Source: Rhynchonema sp. JSB1_4
Taxonomy: Eukaryota > Nematoda > Chromadorea > Monhysterida > Xyalidae
DNA: 64,000 nucleotides
NCBI GenBank assembly: GCA_030248065.1
Contig: JASAMV010008651.1
Location: forward strand, 1 to 64,000
Direction of reading: 5' to 3'
The notes beneath the pieces are model-generated. The model ran no database searches. It was not told the DNA's origin and saw only the letters and a list, made by a program, of their open reading frames with translations. Made by a program: the position numbers and the translations under genes. Shown piece after piece: positions 22,701 to 33,096 of this stretch (the stretch's first letter is position 1; each line of letters starts with the position of its first letter).

Positions 22701-23369
22701 GCCGGCAAGCTTGAAACAAGTAAAGATGCCAAACCAACGCTCAACTCGTTCGCTCCATCACTATCGAGACTCAAACAACCGGCGAATACAGTGCACCCAC
22801 GCTCGTACAGAGATTTGGCCGACTCCAGACCGAACCCACTGTCACAACCTGAAGTGAGGAAAAGCGTGAAGAAACTTTATCTAAACAGTTTTTGGGAGTA
22901 TGAGCATGTCAGGCACTGACAGATTTGGTTGGCTGAAGCTAATTCTCAGTGATTATTTTAGGCCGGAAGTTCAGTGTTCCCCTTCGATTTGTGCCCTGAA
23001 AGGGGTCTAAACTGCCGAGTCAAGATGATGCCTCAGTTGATCTTAAGAGCGGTGTTGAACTTCCGTCGTTTTTTCGGAAGTATCGCCCTGAATTGCAGAA
23101 GAATTTGATCTTTGATTACCAGTGTGAGCCCAAAAACAAGTTCTCCAAACTCAAAATTGACCAATCTAACCAGTCACATAAACTGCCTTCCCATGTCCAT
23201 CCATCATGTTAACGTCGACAAACTGCGAGTACACAAACCAAGTCGTGTAAAGGCCAAACAAAAATGCCAGTAACGGCCATGATATGCCAGCGATTATGAT
23301 CACGAAGAATACAGCCACAAATTGGTGAATTTCCGATGCCAAATGGTCGATGTAGGGAATTTTGAACAT
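19704..23369 (-). CDS. Membrane-anchored short-chain dehydrogenase (RDH/17-beta-HSD type)
   Basis: Exons 23369-23171, 22848-22739, 22411-22300, 22116-21964, 21717-21584, 20838-20613 and 19921-19704 join with matching phases into 384 codons including the stop. An N-terminal hydrophobic anchor (about residues 15-45) precedes VYVTG. Splicing completes TGCDSGFG (dinucleotide-binding motif). LDISD contributes the cofactor-pocket Asp. NNAGI, ITSG (catalytic Ser) and YCVSK (catalytic Tyr and Lys) follow in the family order, then APGNF and the C-terminal HALLAARPRARY and a hydrophobic segment ending in PTEV. Family members oxidise or reduce retinoids and steroids at the ER membrane. The substrate here is unknown; invertebrate members act on varied lipids. 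The protein is somewhat longer than the usual 310-330 residues. A 5S rRNA gene lies antisense in intron 4 and a tRNA-like gene in intron 6. Confidence 0.8.
20072..20143 (+). tRNA. tRNA-like gene, possible tRNA-Thr(GGT)
   Basis: Acceptor CCTTCGA/TCAAAGG (one mismatch), D arm GCTC-AGTGGTA-GAGC, and a T arm CTGGG-TTCGAAT-CCCAG with a perfect B box. A five-base stem CGGTT/GACCG closes a seven-base loop ATGGTTA, which would place GGT at 20105-20107. Two bases rather than one join D and anticodon stems, and position 37 is T rather than a purine, both unusual. A T-run follows (CCTTTTTTG), as for Pol III. The acceptor resembles metazoan tRNA-Tyr, so it could also be a decayed or altered tRNA. It lies antisense inside the last intron of the dehydrogenase. 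Confidence 0.5.
21813..21930 (+). rRNA. 5S ribosomal RNA gene, full length
   Basis: Full-length metazoan 5S: 5' GTCTACGACCATACCACGCTG, internal promoter region with AGTTAAGCAGCGTCGGGCC and TTAGTACTTGGATCGGAGAC, and 3' GGGTGTCGTAGGC pairing with the 5' end. The length is 118 nt, close to the usual 119-120. A T-run terminator (ATTCTTTTTTC) follows at once. It is transcribed opposite to the dehydrogenase whose intron 4 contains it. Only a 27-base remnant survives in unit 1. Confidence 0.93.
22505..22580 (+). tRNA. Third tRNA-like sequence, B box broken
   Basis: CTTCGAGGGCTCAGTTGGTA begins a tRNA-like acceptor and D arm, and the 3' end GTCGAAG pairs with the 5' CTTCGA. The T loop reads GGGAACGAGCC instead of GGTTCGAATCC, so the B box is lost. 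This is probably a tRNA pseudogene or a tRNA-derived SINE head, in intron 2 of the dehydrogenase copy 2. Confidence 0.4.
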
Positions 23370-24227
23370 CGTTGGATTTTTGGGGATATACAGTAGTACT
23401 TTCACTTTCTTTGAGAATCGGAATGCTCAAAGATGAGGCCCTGTTTTCTAGGAATGCGGTATGCGAAACGCCACAAAGTAAGAGCAGTGTTTTGTCACTT
23501 AGTAAGAGACGCATTGACACGAGGAAAAAACAAATTGTGCAAACATGCAGTTTTTTACGAGGTAAGAAGCAAACATGCACATAAAAAAGAGAAAAAACCC
23601 GACGCACAAACAGGTTGTTTGCAAGTTGTTGTGGCCTCGTAAACGGTTTGTTTCGACAGGTCACTGCCACTGATAAAAAGAGGCCCATTATCGGTCATTA
23701 AAGCTCTTTTATCGCCTAAAGGTCCCACTTTATGACGAAGCGTGTCTGCTTAGAAAACGCAGTCATCGCAACCGTATCTTGACCATCATGAAAAAAAGTT
23801 TCATTGGCAAAAAATTATCCGACTAAAGTACTGCTCATATTACATGCGGTATGGTATTTCGTTGCCACGTAATATGCAAATGCATTGCCAAACAACAAAA
23901 CAGATTCCGGACTCGAGTCCAACAATGGCAGCTCTACCACTACTGGTGTAAGACGTGAGTCGAAATCGTATGTATATGTTATGTGTATTATTTGGTCCCG
24001 AACTGGTGTAATGCCCACATGATTGTAAAACGTGCACAGGGACATTGCGTATGGACACGTGCAACAAAAATGCGAAAACTGATTTCCAGCCATTTTCGGC
24101 AGCTCGGCGATTGCTGTGGGCTTGCCATTTGCGCTGGACGGGTGCAGTACATTAACTGCTGGAAGATAAAAAAGAAAGCTTTACTTCTGGAACATGGAAT
24201 TCTGCACAGTTAACCATGAATAGAATA

Positions 24228-24502
24228 GTATGCTAAATTTCTAATTTCGTTGCCTCACGCATTCCTACAGACGCAGGGAAACTCCCGTTCGAAGTCGAGG
24301 CAGGCAACAAGCTCAACACACAGTGAACAAGCCACGCAGCTGACACACACAGCTTGTGTGGCTGAAACATTCGAAACGCACACGAGCCAGCTGCGTGGCT
24401 TGTTGACTGTGTGTTGAGCTTGTTGCCTGCCTCGACTTCGAACGGGAGTTTCTCTGCGTCTGTAAGAATGTGTGAGGCAACGAAATTAGAAACTTACTAT
24501 AC
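24228..24502. mobile_element. Near-perfect palindromic element
   Basis: The left arm TTTCTAATTTCGTTGCCTCA pairs with the right arm TGAGGCAACGAAATTAGAAA, and the arms extend almost to the centre (AGCCACGCAGCTG... / ...CAGCTGCGTGGCT). It is flanked by TATAG/CTATAC-like bases. The same family is at about 4047, 19438 and 45957. Confidence 0.7.
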
Positions 24503-25143
24503 CACATTAAATAGAGAGATTTTTTTACTTTTTTTTCAATCAGTCTTGGTCGCATCTTTCGATATCGTACATTGTGGTCATCAGAATGATCATGATTTGA
24601 TCAGATAAATATAGCATTAGCGCGCATGCACATTGGCAGAATAATCGGTCAATTACTAGGTCTCGTTTTCAGGGAAAGAAGAATTCGGTATTATTCACTC
24701 GAAATCGGTCAATTGTTACTGTCACATTACAAATATTTGTTCTTTTGTAATCACAGGCCTTTGGAAGCAAATCTCAATTTTTTTTCTAATGCTGATAATT
24801 CGGTTACATTAGAACTTACTGCTTAAATTGACTTTGATAAATTGAAGAGAGAAAATTCGATCTACATGATTACAATATTCATTAAATTTCGTTTCACACA
24901 AATAATCAGAGATATTTTTTCCGTTCCGTTTTACAAGAGCGAATATTAATGTCTTCAATTACTGGATAAAGTCACGCGTTGGTCGGCAAAGGACCATTAA
25001 CCAGGCAGCTCAGGAAGAATCTAAATGAAAGTATGCCTTCTGCGCTGGTCAACAGCCCTTACTTAAAGAGAAAATCAGGCAACAATATCATTAACAATAT
25101 TCGGAAAATTTCTGCTTCACGATGACTTTGTTTGGTTGAATGT

Positions 25144-26137
25144 CTACTTTGACTTGACGAGCACAATGATGGTGAGTCCAATTGAGAAGGCACAGACAAT
25201 GACAATGCAGATCACAACGAACGTCACCGGGAATGGGTATCTGCTCGCGTCGAAACCCGTGTTGTTGTCACCATCTGGATGTTTGTCTCCTCCTCCTCCG
25301 TTCTTGCCCGTTGTGGTGGTGGTCGTTGATGTGGTTGTTGTGGGGATGTCTGCAGAAAAGTGTTCATGTGAATTTCATGAGAGTCGTGCTTATGTGTGAA
25401 AGTGTGAAAACGAAACCTCCAGCTTTGTATTCGCAGACGAAGAATGATTGTTCGCTCAGTGATGCGCTGTTGCAGAATTCATCGAACAGCCCGGTTACTT
25501 TTTCGTTTTCGCATTCGTACTGCACTTTCACGCAAAACGCGTTATGGGACCCTCCGGCTGTGTGCACGTCGCTGGTAAACCATTCACTTTTCGAAATGTT
25601 AGTTCCATCTGATGTCCAGATGAACAGCTCCCTCTTTCGATTGGCGTCTTTCGCCTCTGACCGAACGCTTTTGGGAAGATGTCCGCATGTCCAAACGAAC
25701 GGGTTGGCGTTGGCGTCGCAAGCAAAGCTGGTGTTGGCCTGGAAAGTTGGGCAATAACTTGAACTAAACTCGTTGATAGTCCCAATGGTTCCAGGATGAT
25801 CAACATGATCGATGATAGATACCTTTGACTTGAATGCGTGGACGACATCGTTGAATTGTTCCAAGTCTTTAACAGCCGGCAATGTACCCTTGACGAAGGA
25901 GGTGATGCACGAAGCGTTTGCGTGATCCCATGTTGTCTTCTTGTCGAGGAATGCAGCATAGCATTTGTTGTGGTGGTAGATCGTCGGATGGTGGGGGATT
26001 TGTTCCGCGGTGATCTTGGTCTCACTGCACACTCGTTCCTCTTCATCTGCATTCTCCGGCGGTCGCGCTTGAATAATCATGACGCAGCTGATCATCGAGA
26101 ACATCAGCAATGCGAATAGTCGTGTGATTGGAGTCAT
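25144..26137 (-). CDS. C-type lectin-like type I membrane protein
   Basis: Two exons, 26137-25417 and 25349-25144, give 308 residues. A signal peptide (MTPITRLFALLMFSMISC..., cleavage near QARPPEN) leads into a C-type lectin-like domain. NKCYAAF with WDHANASC opens the fold, and further paired Cys run to FCVKVQYEC, EFCNSAS and FFVCEYK. The second exon encodes a Thr-rich stalk (PTTTTSTTTTTT), a Gly/Asp linker, one transmembrane helix (PVTFVVICIVIVCAFSIGL) and a short basic tail ending VKSK. No canonical EPN/WND calcium-sugar signature is evident, so ligand binding may not be sugar-based. The predicted site of action is the cell surface. The start aligns with the paralogue at 30969. Expected functions (immunity, adhesion) are inferred from the family only. 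Confidence 0.8.
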
Positions 26138-26235
26138 GTTGATTGATAGGGTTTGGTGTCGGAATGTTTGGTGAAAGTCGATGGATTCAGCAACCGGTTA
26201 GAATTGAAATGAAACTGAAACGCTCAATGTGCAAT
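26138..26235 (-). promoter_or_regulatory. Conserved lectin upstream block
   Basis: The region just upstream of the lectin start (GGTGAAAGTCGATGGATTC...) matches the same position upstream of the second lectin (30982-31075, GTGTGAAAGTCGATGTATTT) and an orphan copy at 38890-38960. Conservation outside coding sequence suggests the 5' UTR/proximal promoter, or simply shared duplication. No TATA box is assigned. Confidence 0.4.
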
Positions 26236-26407
26236 CTCAAAACCGTAAGAAAGTGGCGGGCCTCGCAGGTTTGCAGCTTCTATTATATTTTGTAACCAGT
26301 GAAAAGCACTTCAGTGTGTCATGCATCATTATCAGAAATTCAAAGAAAGACTTTTGTTAATCAGAAACATTTACGTTTTGATCTGGCAATAATTCTTATT
26401 TTCAGCA

Positions 26408-26634
26408 TCATTGATTCTGTCTGACCTCACTGCGGACCAATTGAATGAACATCACCCAGTACATTACGTACATCGGTATTGCGATCAATAGACAAATAAC
26501 GGCGAGGGTGATCCAAGGCCATATTAGGGATACATTGCTTTCGGTGTCTTTATCGTTCTTTTCATCTTGATTCTTCTTGTCTTTTGCGGTACTCGATTGA
26601 ATTGGATTGGTTGTGGTCGGTGTTGTGGTGATCT
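26408..26634 (-). pseudogene. Orphan lectin tail exon (type B)
   Basis: Preceded by the acceptor CACTTCAG, it reads ITTTPTTTNPIQSSTAKDKK..., then a transmembrane helix WPWITLAVICLLIAIPMYVM and a tail ending VRQNQ-TGA. The layout is the same as in the adjacent lectin genes (Thr-rich stalk, spacer, membrane helix), but the sequence differs from their tails and no head exon directly precedes it. It is presumably the last exon of a lectin whose head was lost, or an alternative tail for the gene upstream at 30.9 kb. Related copies are at 31264-31391 and 39040-39290. Confidence 0.55.
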
Positions 26635-26880
26635 CTGAAGTGACATGGCGTGGCTCATCGTGAGCCGTCGTGTTCTTGCTGGCATTTCAATAACTGACAA
26701 TTTTAGAAACGTTGCGCACTTCCGTGCTAACTCAATCAGTAATTTAAAGCTTGAACATCTACTATAGCGGGTCCGAATACTCCTCCCCCTGTCAGAATCT
26801 GTATTCTCGACCGAATGAAACCTCGTCTGAAACATTTGTTGCTGTGTATAGCTGTGCAACAAACAAACATAAATGTCTTG

Positions 26881-26946
26881 CAGACATCCCACAAAACAAC
26901 CACATCAACAAGGACCACCACAACGTGCAACAACGGAGGAGGAGCA
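26881..26946 (+). pseudogene. Inverted fragment of lectin stalk exon
   Basis: ACATCCCACAAAACAACCAC and the following GGACCACCACAACG...GGAGGAGGAG match the Thr-rich stalk coding sequence of the lectin at 25349, but on the opposite strand. The rest of the exon is missing. This is a rearranged fragment of the lectin array. Confidence 0.55.
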
Positions 26947-27112
26947 GGTTCCGTTTTACAAGTGAAGGTTACTGTCTACAACTACGATATGAGGTCACGT
27001 GTTGGTCGCTTATGGCCCATCAACCAGCTCAAGACGCCTTGATAAACGTATTATACCTTTGTTCGGGGTGAGTAGACCTTACTCAAAAGAAAATCAGGCT
27101 ACAATGTCGCTA

Positions 27113-27780
27113 AGGGCGCCCTTAGTCATAGTGGAAAATGGAAATGAAAAAATATTCTATGTCCAAGTTTTCCATTTCCATTTTCCAAGGCATGCTGGAA
27201 AATGGAAAATGAAATAAAACATTTTCTGCAGCAGTCATGCTTTGACATGTGACAAAAACATTTTCTGTTCCGCTCAATTCTCGGCCGCTGCGATTGGTCA
27301 GATTGTATAGTCCGTCCACCAGTTCATGGCACTTTGTGTAGCTACTGGCTGGTTTGTTCCCTTCCGTCACGTTCTAATGAAAGAGAAATTGAGTGTGACC
27401 GATTTTGCAAAGAAACTAAAAAATATCAAAATGTGTCGAAAAGACTGAATTCGATCCAATTTAATATTAAATTAAATTAAAATCGACAAAACACGTCGAT
27501 TTCATAAAAACCACAATCTAGGAGCAAAAATAATTTTTTCGGAAACTCAATGGAACGTGGATTCATTGGAACGTGGAGGACGGGAACAAGATGGCCAGCA
27601 GCATCACAGAGTGACATGAGCTGATGGATGGACTATACACAGAAAATGTTTTTTTTTTCATGTCCATTTTTCATTTTCCTGTGTGCCCTAAGTCATATTG
27701 GAAGATGGAAATGGAAAGCTTGGACATAGAATACTTTTTCATTTCCATTTTTTATTTTCCACCATGACTAAGGGCGCCCT
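27113..27780. mobile_element. Inverted-repeat element, AGGGCGCCCTTAGTCAT family
   Basis: Ends AGGGCGCCCTTAGTCAT / ATGACTAAGGGCGCCCT, followed inward by GGAAAATGGAAATGAAAAA-type strings (inverted). The lectin paralogue has no insert at the matching place (about 25080-25095). Residual coding-like sequence on the minus strand near 27240-27375 (TKCHELVDGLYNLTNRSG) is unidentified. A shorter relative is at 45451-45606. Confidence 0.65.
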
Positions 27781-27927
27781 CAACACACTCCGGAAATTTC
27801 TGCTTCAAGATGAATTTGTTTGGCTGTCTATCTATTTTGACTTTACGAGCGCAATGATGGTGAGTTGAACGGAGAAGAGACAGACTATGACAATGCAGAT
27901 CATAACGAATGTCACCGGGAATGAGTA

Positions 27928-28355
27928 TAGTCCGACAACAACTAACGCAGAATTTATGGCAGTCAATCTGCCTGATCCGTAAAGCGGAAAACGTGCGCGC
28001 TCGCTTCAGACATGAAAATTGGAATGGTTCGACTGGGGGTTACGGTAGCATGCAAAAGACCGCGAAAGAAAGAAAGAGAAAAAGGAGTGGCCAAAGTATG
28101 AATTTTTCTGCATAACGACACAAAAGAGGGCAATCATATGAAAAGACTGCCAGCCAAAAATTGAAAAAAACTTTTTGAAGGCACCGAAGTGTTGAATAAG
28201 CCGATTCTGAAGGTGAAGAAGAAGAAAGAAAAGAAAAAGAAAAAAAGGTCTGCGAGCTTCCGGTCTAAAACCGGGCAAGCTTATCGCTGGATTTTCCGCT
28301 TTACCAATCAGGCAGTGCGGCTGCCATAAATTCTGCGTTAGCTGTTGCTGGACTA
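27928..28355. mobile_element. TA-flanked short inverted-repeat element
   Basis: Ends TAGTCCGACAACAACTAACG / CGTTAGCTGTTGCTGGACTA (approximate inverse), flanked by TA at 27926-27927 and 28356-28357. The intact lectin paralogue reads GGGTATCTGCTCG at this point, fixing the empty target. It is 428 bp long and Tc1/mariner-like by target only. Confidence 0.85.
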
Positions 28356-28435
28356 TATCTGCTCGCGTCGAAACCCGTGTCGTCGTCACCATCTGGATGT
28401 TTGTTTCCCCCTCCTCCGTTCTTGCCTGTTGCAGT

Positions 28436-29942
28436 CAGGCTTGGATTAAAAAAATTTTTATTATCGAACTTTTTTTAACTTTTTAGAAATTTTTAAAAAT
28501 TTTTTTAAGATTTACTTTTTTTTATTCCGGACCACAAAAATTTCGGTTCTCAACGTGAAAAATTGTCGAAAATTTTTGTAAGTATATTTGATTGCACTTG
28601 AGATATAGGAATAGTTCACACCGACCAGCAGGGTTGAAAAAAAAAATTTTTTTATTAACGAGCTTTTTTTTTTTAAAAAAAAAATTTTTTTTTTGATTTT
28701 TTTTTTGACGAAAATTTTTTTTATTAGAAAAAGTAGTGCAAACGACGTTTCAGGATAAATGAAATCGATGCAACATATTTTTCAAAAATTGAAAAATTTT
28801 CGCCTGAGACCCAACTTGTGTGGTGACACCCGGTAGCATTGTGCAGATTCTATGGAATCCTACCAGTCTGAGGTTGATGTTGACTAACGATGTTACTCTA
28901 ATGTATTGTAGCATGCCGTACAACGTATTTTAATGCATCTAATGCCGTATATCTGATATACGACCATCAAAATATCGATTACAGCCCAAATCTTGCGTGT
29001 CAGATCGACTTTGCGCGCCCGGTTTTGCACCAGACCTATGTATATACATGTGTAGTAGCATGCAGTGGTACATTATCGGTGCCACATCACTATAAAAGAC
29101 CATCCCCGCGCATCCCTGTACGGATTTGGGGACAATACAGGGCGCCGCAGGCGCGATTTTGGAAAAATTGTCCCGTCCACAGAAAAAAAGTGCCAATTTT
29201 TTGCCTCGAAAAAGGCCATTTTTGGACATTTCAGCCTATTTTGGGCAACTTTTTTTTATTAAAAAAAAAAGCAAAATCTGAGTTTCAAAAAAAAAAATTT
29301 TTTTTTTAAAAAAAAAATTTTTTAATTAACCACTTTTTTTTTTTGAAACAACCCTGCCGACCAGTTGTGTTCACAAACGGGCAGTAGCGAGGTTATTTTT
29401 TACAATGAGCCAGATAACGTGACAATGCGCGTTGGGGATAGCCTGTCCACCATATGTACCAACATCTGTAGATTGTAGTATAAAAAGTGAAGGGAAAGTG
29501 AAGTCACGGGAAAGGTAAATGATTGGCGCATTTTTCAAGCCAAGTTACGTGAAAACAGCTGCATAACCCGCGGTGTTGGATTGGAACGATAATTTTGGAG
29601 TTCAAGCAGATTTGACTTCCTAGAATAACTGAATGCGCACATAATGACGGCTGCTTAGATTGTTTAGTAGAGCCACGGACTGTCTAACGTTGTAATGACA
29701 TTGTACCGACGCGAAATACAAGCGCCGCAGGCGATTTTTTTGAGAAAAAACAAGCAGAAACATGCATAAAAACATGCATTTTCACCACAAAAAGGGGGAA
29801 AATAATAAAAACAAGTTGGGAAATAATAAAAAAAGTGAACTTACTTTTCTAATTTTTAAAAATCGAAAAAGTAGCGAACTTTTTTCTAAAAAAAAATTTT
29901 TTTTTTACAAATAAATTTTTACTTTTTTTTAACCCAACCCTG
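28436..29942. mobile_element. hAT-like element inserted in lectin stalk exon
   Basis: Ends CAGGCTTGGATTAAAA / TTTTAACCCAACCCTG. The exact 8-bp duplication GTTGCAGT is at 28428-28435 and 29943-29950. The ends are alternating A- and T-runs. The interior has no supported gene and contains a second element at 28629-29356. Insertion is within codons of the Thr-rich stalk. Confidence 0.85.
28629..29356. mobile_element. hAT-like element nested in the previous one
   Basis: Ends CAGGGTTGAAAAAAAA / TTTGAAACAACCCTG. The exact 8-bp duplication CCGACCAG is at 28621-28628 and 29357-29364. A/T homopolymer blocks occur at both ends. Confidence 0.88.
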
Positions 29943-31263
29943 GTTGCAGTGGTCGCCGTTGATGTGGTTGTTGTGGGGATCTCTGAGTTGATAAGCGTGC
30001 TAAACTCTTTTTAGCGCCAAACTTTTTTTAAGCAAACAGGGACGGGCTTTATTCACCTCCGGGCTTGAATTGACAGACGAAACCAGTCTTGTCGATGCCG
30101 CAGAGATAGTCGGAAAGGCCAGCCTTTTGATTTGTTTCGCATTCAAACATGGCACAAAACTTTGCGGACGCCTGTCCGGCCTGGCGGTTTTGCCATTGGC
30201 TGAAATCGACCTTGGCGTCGTTGGCAAGCCATTCCCATTTTGCCTTTTTTATATCGCCATTGTCGTGCTTGTTTTGAAGTTCTTTTGGAATGTACGCACC
30301 CGTCCAATATTTAGTGTTGTCACCGCTGCAGGACTGAAAATATATGTTCGGAACTTACATTTTGCCAGACTAGACGGGACCCGTGCCTACGGCCCGGCTA
30401 CAGCGCCGCGCCCGTGCCGTGCCACCCCCCCCCCTCCCCCGAAGACCCGTTAGCATACCCAAAGCTACCCGTGAAAATTGACCCGTCCGCCCTTCCGAGG
30501 GAGGGGGCCACACATACATACATACATACATACATACATACATACATACATACATACATACGTATTCCTGTTTTAGTAGTATAGATTATTATTATCATGA
30601 GCAAATACCAGGATAACGGGATTGGAAAAGCGGTGTTACCTCATTTTTGAGAGACTTCAGTACAGATTTGAAATCATCTTTGCTCACGACGGTAGCCAAA
30701 ACGCCGTCTTTGAAGTGTCTTTCGCAGAGTGGCTTGGCATCCTCCCAGGTGTAGGCGGGCTCGAAGAATCCGGCGTAGCACGTGCCGTTGCGGAAGATGG
30801 GGGCAGACGGCATTTCACCTTCGTGGCTTTCGTTGACGCTCAAGACCATATAATTGCAAACCAACTGTTCTTCTTCGCGATTCTCCGGCGGTCGCGCTTC
30901 AATAATCGTGACGCAGCTGACAGTAAACATCAGCAATGCGAAAATGGATAGTCGTGTGGTTGGAGGCATGTCGATTGACAAGGTTTGATGTTGGAATGTT
31001 CGGTGTGAAAGTCGATGTATTTGGTGATCGATTAGAATGCAAATGAATCAGATAAGCGTTCGCCGATGACGCTTTTCATTCAATCAATTTTGGGGCACTT
31101 CATTTCTCTCGAAACTTTTTTTATTATTACTTCAATCAGTCCAGTGCTCGTGCGATGTACAATATAAAAGATACAACGCTCAAAAGTCGAAGAAAAAGCA
31201 TAAAAATAGTATTGAGGAAAATGGTTTAGGAAGAATAAGATTCATATTTTGGTTAGGGCTGGA

Positions 31264-31391
31264 GCGATTCTCAGCATCATTGATTTTGTCTCTCCTCACT
31301 ACGGACTAATTGAACGAACATCACCCAGTACATAACGTACATCGGTATTGCGATCAATAGACAGATTACGGTAAGGATGATCCAAGGCCAG
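31264..31391 (-). pseudogene. Truncated lectin tail exon (type B)
   Basis: Matches 26408-26525 closely (CACCCAGTACATAACGTACA and flanks), including the membrane helix and stop. Its upstream half is replaced at 31391 by a CAGGGTTGGGCAAAA-type element, so the stalk is gone. It lies directly upstream of the second lectin head, mirroring the order at 26.1-26.6 kb. Confidence 0.6.
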
Positions 31392-31985
31392 GGTTGGGCA
31401 AAAAAAAATTTAAAAAAAAATTTTTTTTAAAAAAAAGGTTTTTGAAAAAAATTTTTTTCTAAAAAAAATTTTTTTTTTAATTTTTCGGGGGAACAAAATG
31501 TTCTAAAACGTCCAAAAATGGCCTTTTTGGGGGTTATTTTTTGTCATTTTTTCTCAAGGGTCGAAAAATTTTCTTCACAAAATCACTTTTGGGGCATGTA
31601 TTTGGTATCTAAGATGCCCCAAATGATGTTATTATACTTTCCCGTGATACATGGGAAACAGTATGTATGTACCTAAATGGTACTTCGATGTCATGACCCA
31701 TCAGGTCGGTCATATGCGACCGATTCAGCCACACGACAAGTATTTCTGCAGCTTACTTTCTCAATTCTGTGTGGTTTATGAGTGAATCTTGCTTATTCGA
31801 CCACAAACTGTTGTGTCTGATACCACAGAGCAGCAATCATCGGTCCATATCAAGCACAGACTGTTGGATCGCACCGAAATGACGTAAACACCCTTCATAA
31901 CTGATGCATTAAAGTTGCATTTTTCGCGATTTTACGCGTTTTTTAGGCAAATTTGGTAAAACTTCCGCGAATCTCAGACTATGCG
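31392..31985. mobile_element. CAGGGTTGGGC-type element, 3'-truncated
   Basis: Begins CAGGGTTGGGCAAAAAAAAA and is homologous to 36487-38083 up to about 31985, where the match stops without the expected ...CCAACCCTG end. It preserves the uninterrupted sequence TGGTACTTCGATGTCAT (31679-31695), the empty site for the 36708-37197 insertion. The following 31986-32390 holds no gene I can support. Confidence 0.65.
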
Positions 31986-32537
31986 TATATTCAAGCATTG
32001 GAATTATAATGTTTAATGCCCCAGGGGCTCTATTCGGAAAGGGTGCGAAAATCCGACTTTGGGTCTCTATTTGGAAAGTCCTCAAAATATCAGTGTATGA
32101 TAAAGTATTTAATGCGTGTTATTTTGAGTCAGGACTTGCATAAATGCATAAGTAATTCACACATGCTTAAAAACAACCGGAAAACAAATAAATACGGGCT
32201 ACTCTGGTAAAGAATACAGCCAATTTGTTCACAAAACAGCCATTTTTGGTTAAAAAAATCTGAGCGGAATGACAGAAATATAAACCCCAAATAGAGCTCC
32301 ATGGGGCCCTGTTTGGAAAATCTTCCGAATTTGACCCATGGGGCACTATGTGGGGCTGCAGATGAGAAACTCAGGCAAGCATAACGAGAAAATATATTTT
32401 GTGTGCTGTGCATGTGTTGACCCGCACCAGGGCGAGGGTGTTAAAAGTTCCATAAACTCTGTGCTGTTGCCAGGTGTTGATCACAAATTGTATCTCTAAC
32501 CATGGCATCACTCTTCAAATATTGATTATATAATTAA

Positions 32538-33096
32538 AGGGGAAATTGCACATTCCTAATCGCCTTTCAAACTCTACAGATGTTTAGACAGTAGTGTGGG
32601 CATCATGAAAGTCAAATCACTTGGTACAAACTCTCAAACGTACCCATGAGAAGCAGTTTAAAGGGAACGATCGGGAAGAAAATTCGGCGCGGACCGGCCG
32701 AATTTCCACCTGCGCATTCAGGCAATCTGCCTGATGAAAAAGCTGTCAAGGTGACGGAATGTTTCGCATGATTTTTGAAACTCACTAAAGCCGCTTTCAC
32801 AATTTTTCCGGTTTCCGGAATTCGGTTTCCGGAATTCAAATCTCAAAAAAATGAAATCCGGTTTCCGGTTTCCGGAATCCGGTTTTTATTTTCCGGTTTC
32901 CGGTTTCCGTTTTCCGGCTGTCGGAAAGTGCTTTCACAATCATCCGGTTTCCGGTTTCCGGATTTGATTACTTGCACGCGGTTTGACAAGTTCTATATCA
33001 CACACGGCAACCGCATTCCTTGTTCAGCTGGTGCCCACATTGCTGTCTAAACACTTGTAAAACTTGAAAGGCGATTAGGAATGTGCAATTTCCCCT
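32538..33096. mobile_element. TTAA-flanked element at the receptor stop codon
   Basis: Ends AGGGGAAATTGCACATTCCT (inverted at the right), flanked by TTAA at 32534-32537 and 33097-33100. The interior is dominated by iterated CCGGTTTCCGGAA-type strings (about 32805-32970). The right TTAA contains the receptor's TAA stop, so the coding sequence is preserved while its 3' UTR is displaced. Confidence 0.8.

Larger units (their letters stand above)
18908..24900. repeat. Tandem segmental duplication, unit 2
   Basis: Second copy of the dehydrogenase-bearing unit in the same orientation as unit 1. It lacks the large insertions of unit 1 and therefore supplies empty sites for them. It has its own additions, notably a foldback element at 24228-24502. 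By eye the identity is high but clearly not perfect, with many substitutions and indels. Confidence 0.85.
27832..30969 (-). pseudogene. Second C-type lectin gene, tail exon broken by transposons
   Basis: Exons 30969-30640 and 30333-30057 join in phase and encode a signal peptide (MPPTTRLSIFALLMF) and a lectin-like domain with CYAGFFEPAYTW, WEWLANDAKVDF, FCAMFEC, YLCGIDKTGFVC. The tail exon begins at 29982 (EIPTTTTSTATTAT). A 1.5-kb hAT-like insert cuts it at 29942, and a TA-flanked element splits the remainder at 28355. Its membrane helix and stop (VKSK-TAG at 27832-27834) are otherwise still open when the inserts are ignored. If the second exon is not spliced, the frame ends two codons later (GGE-TAA, 30049-30051), which would give a secreted lectin domain without an anchor. 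So the gene may be dead or converted to a secreted form. The first intron holds a CATA microsatellite (30511-30560). Confidence 0.65.

Noticed and set aside
30511..30560. CATACATA repeat as a telomere-like or CRISPR-like array
   Set aside because: It is a simple four-base microsatellite inside a lectin intron with no spacers or telomeric unit.
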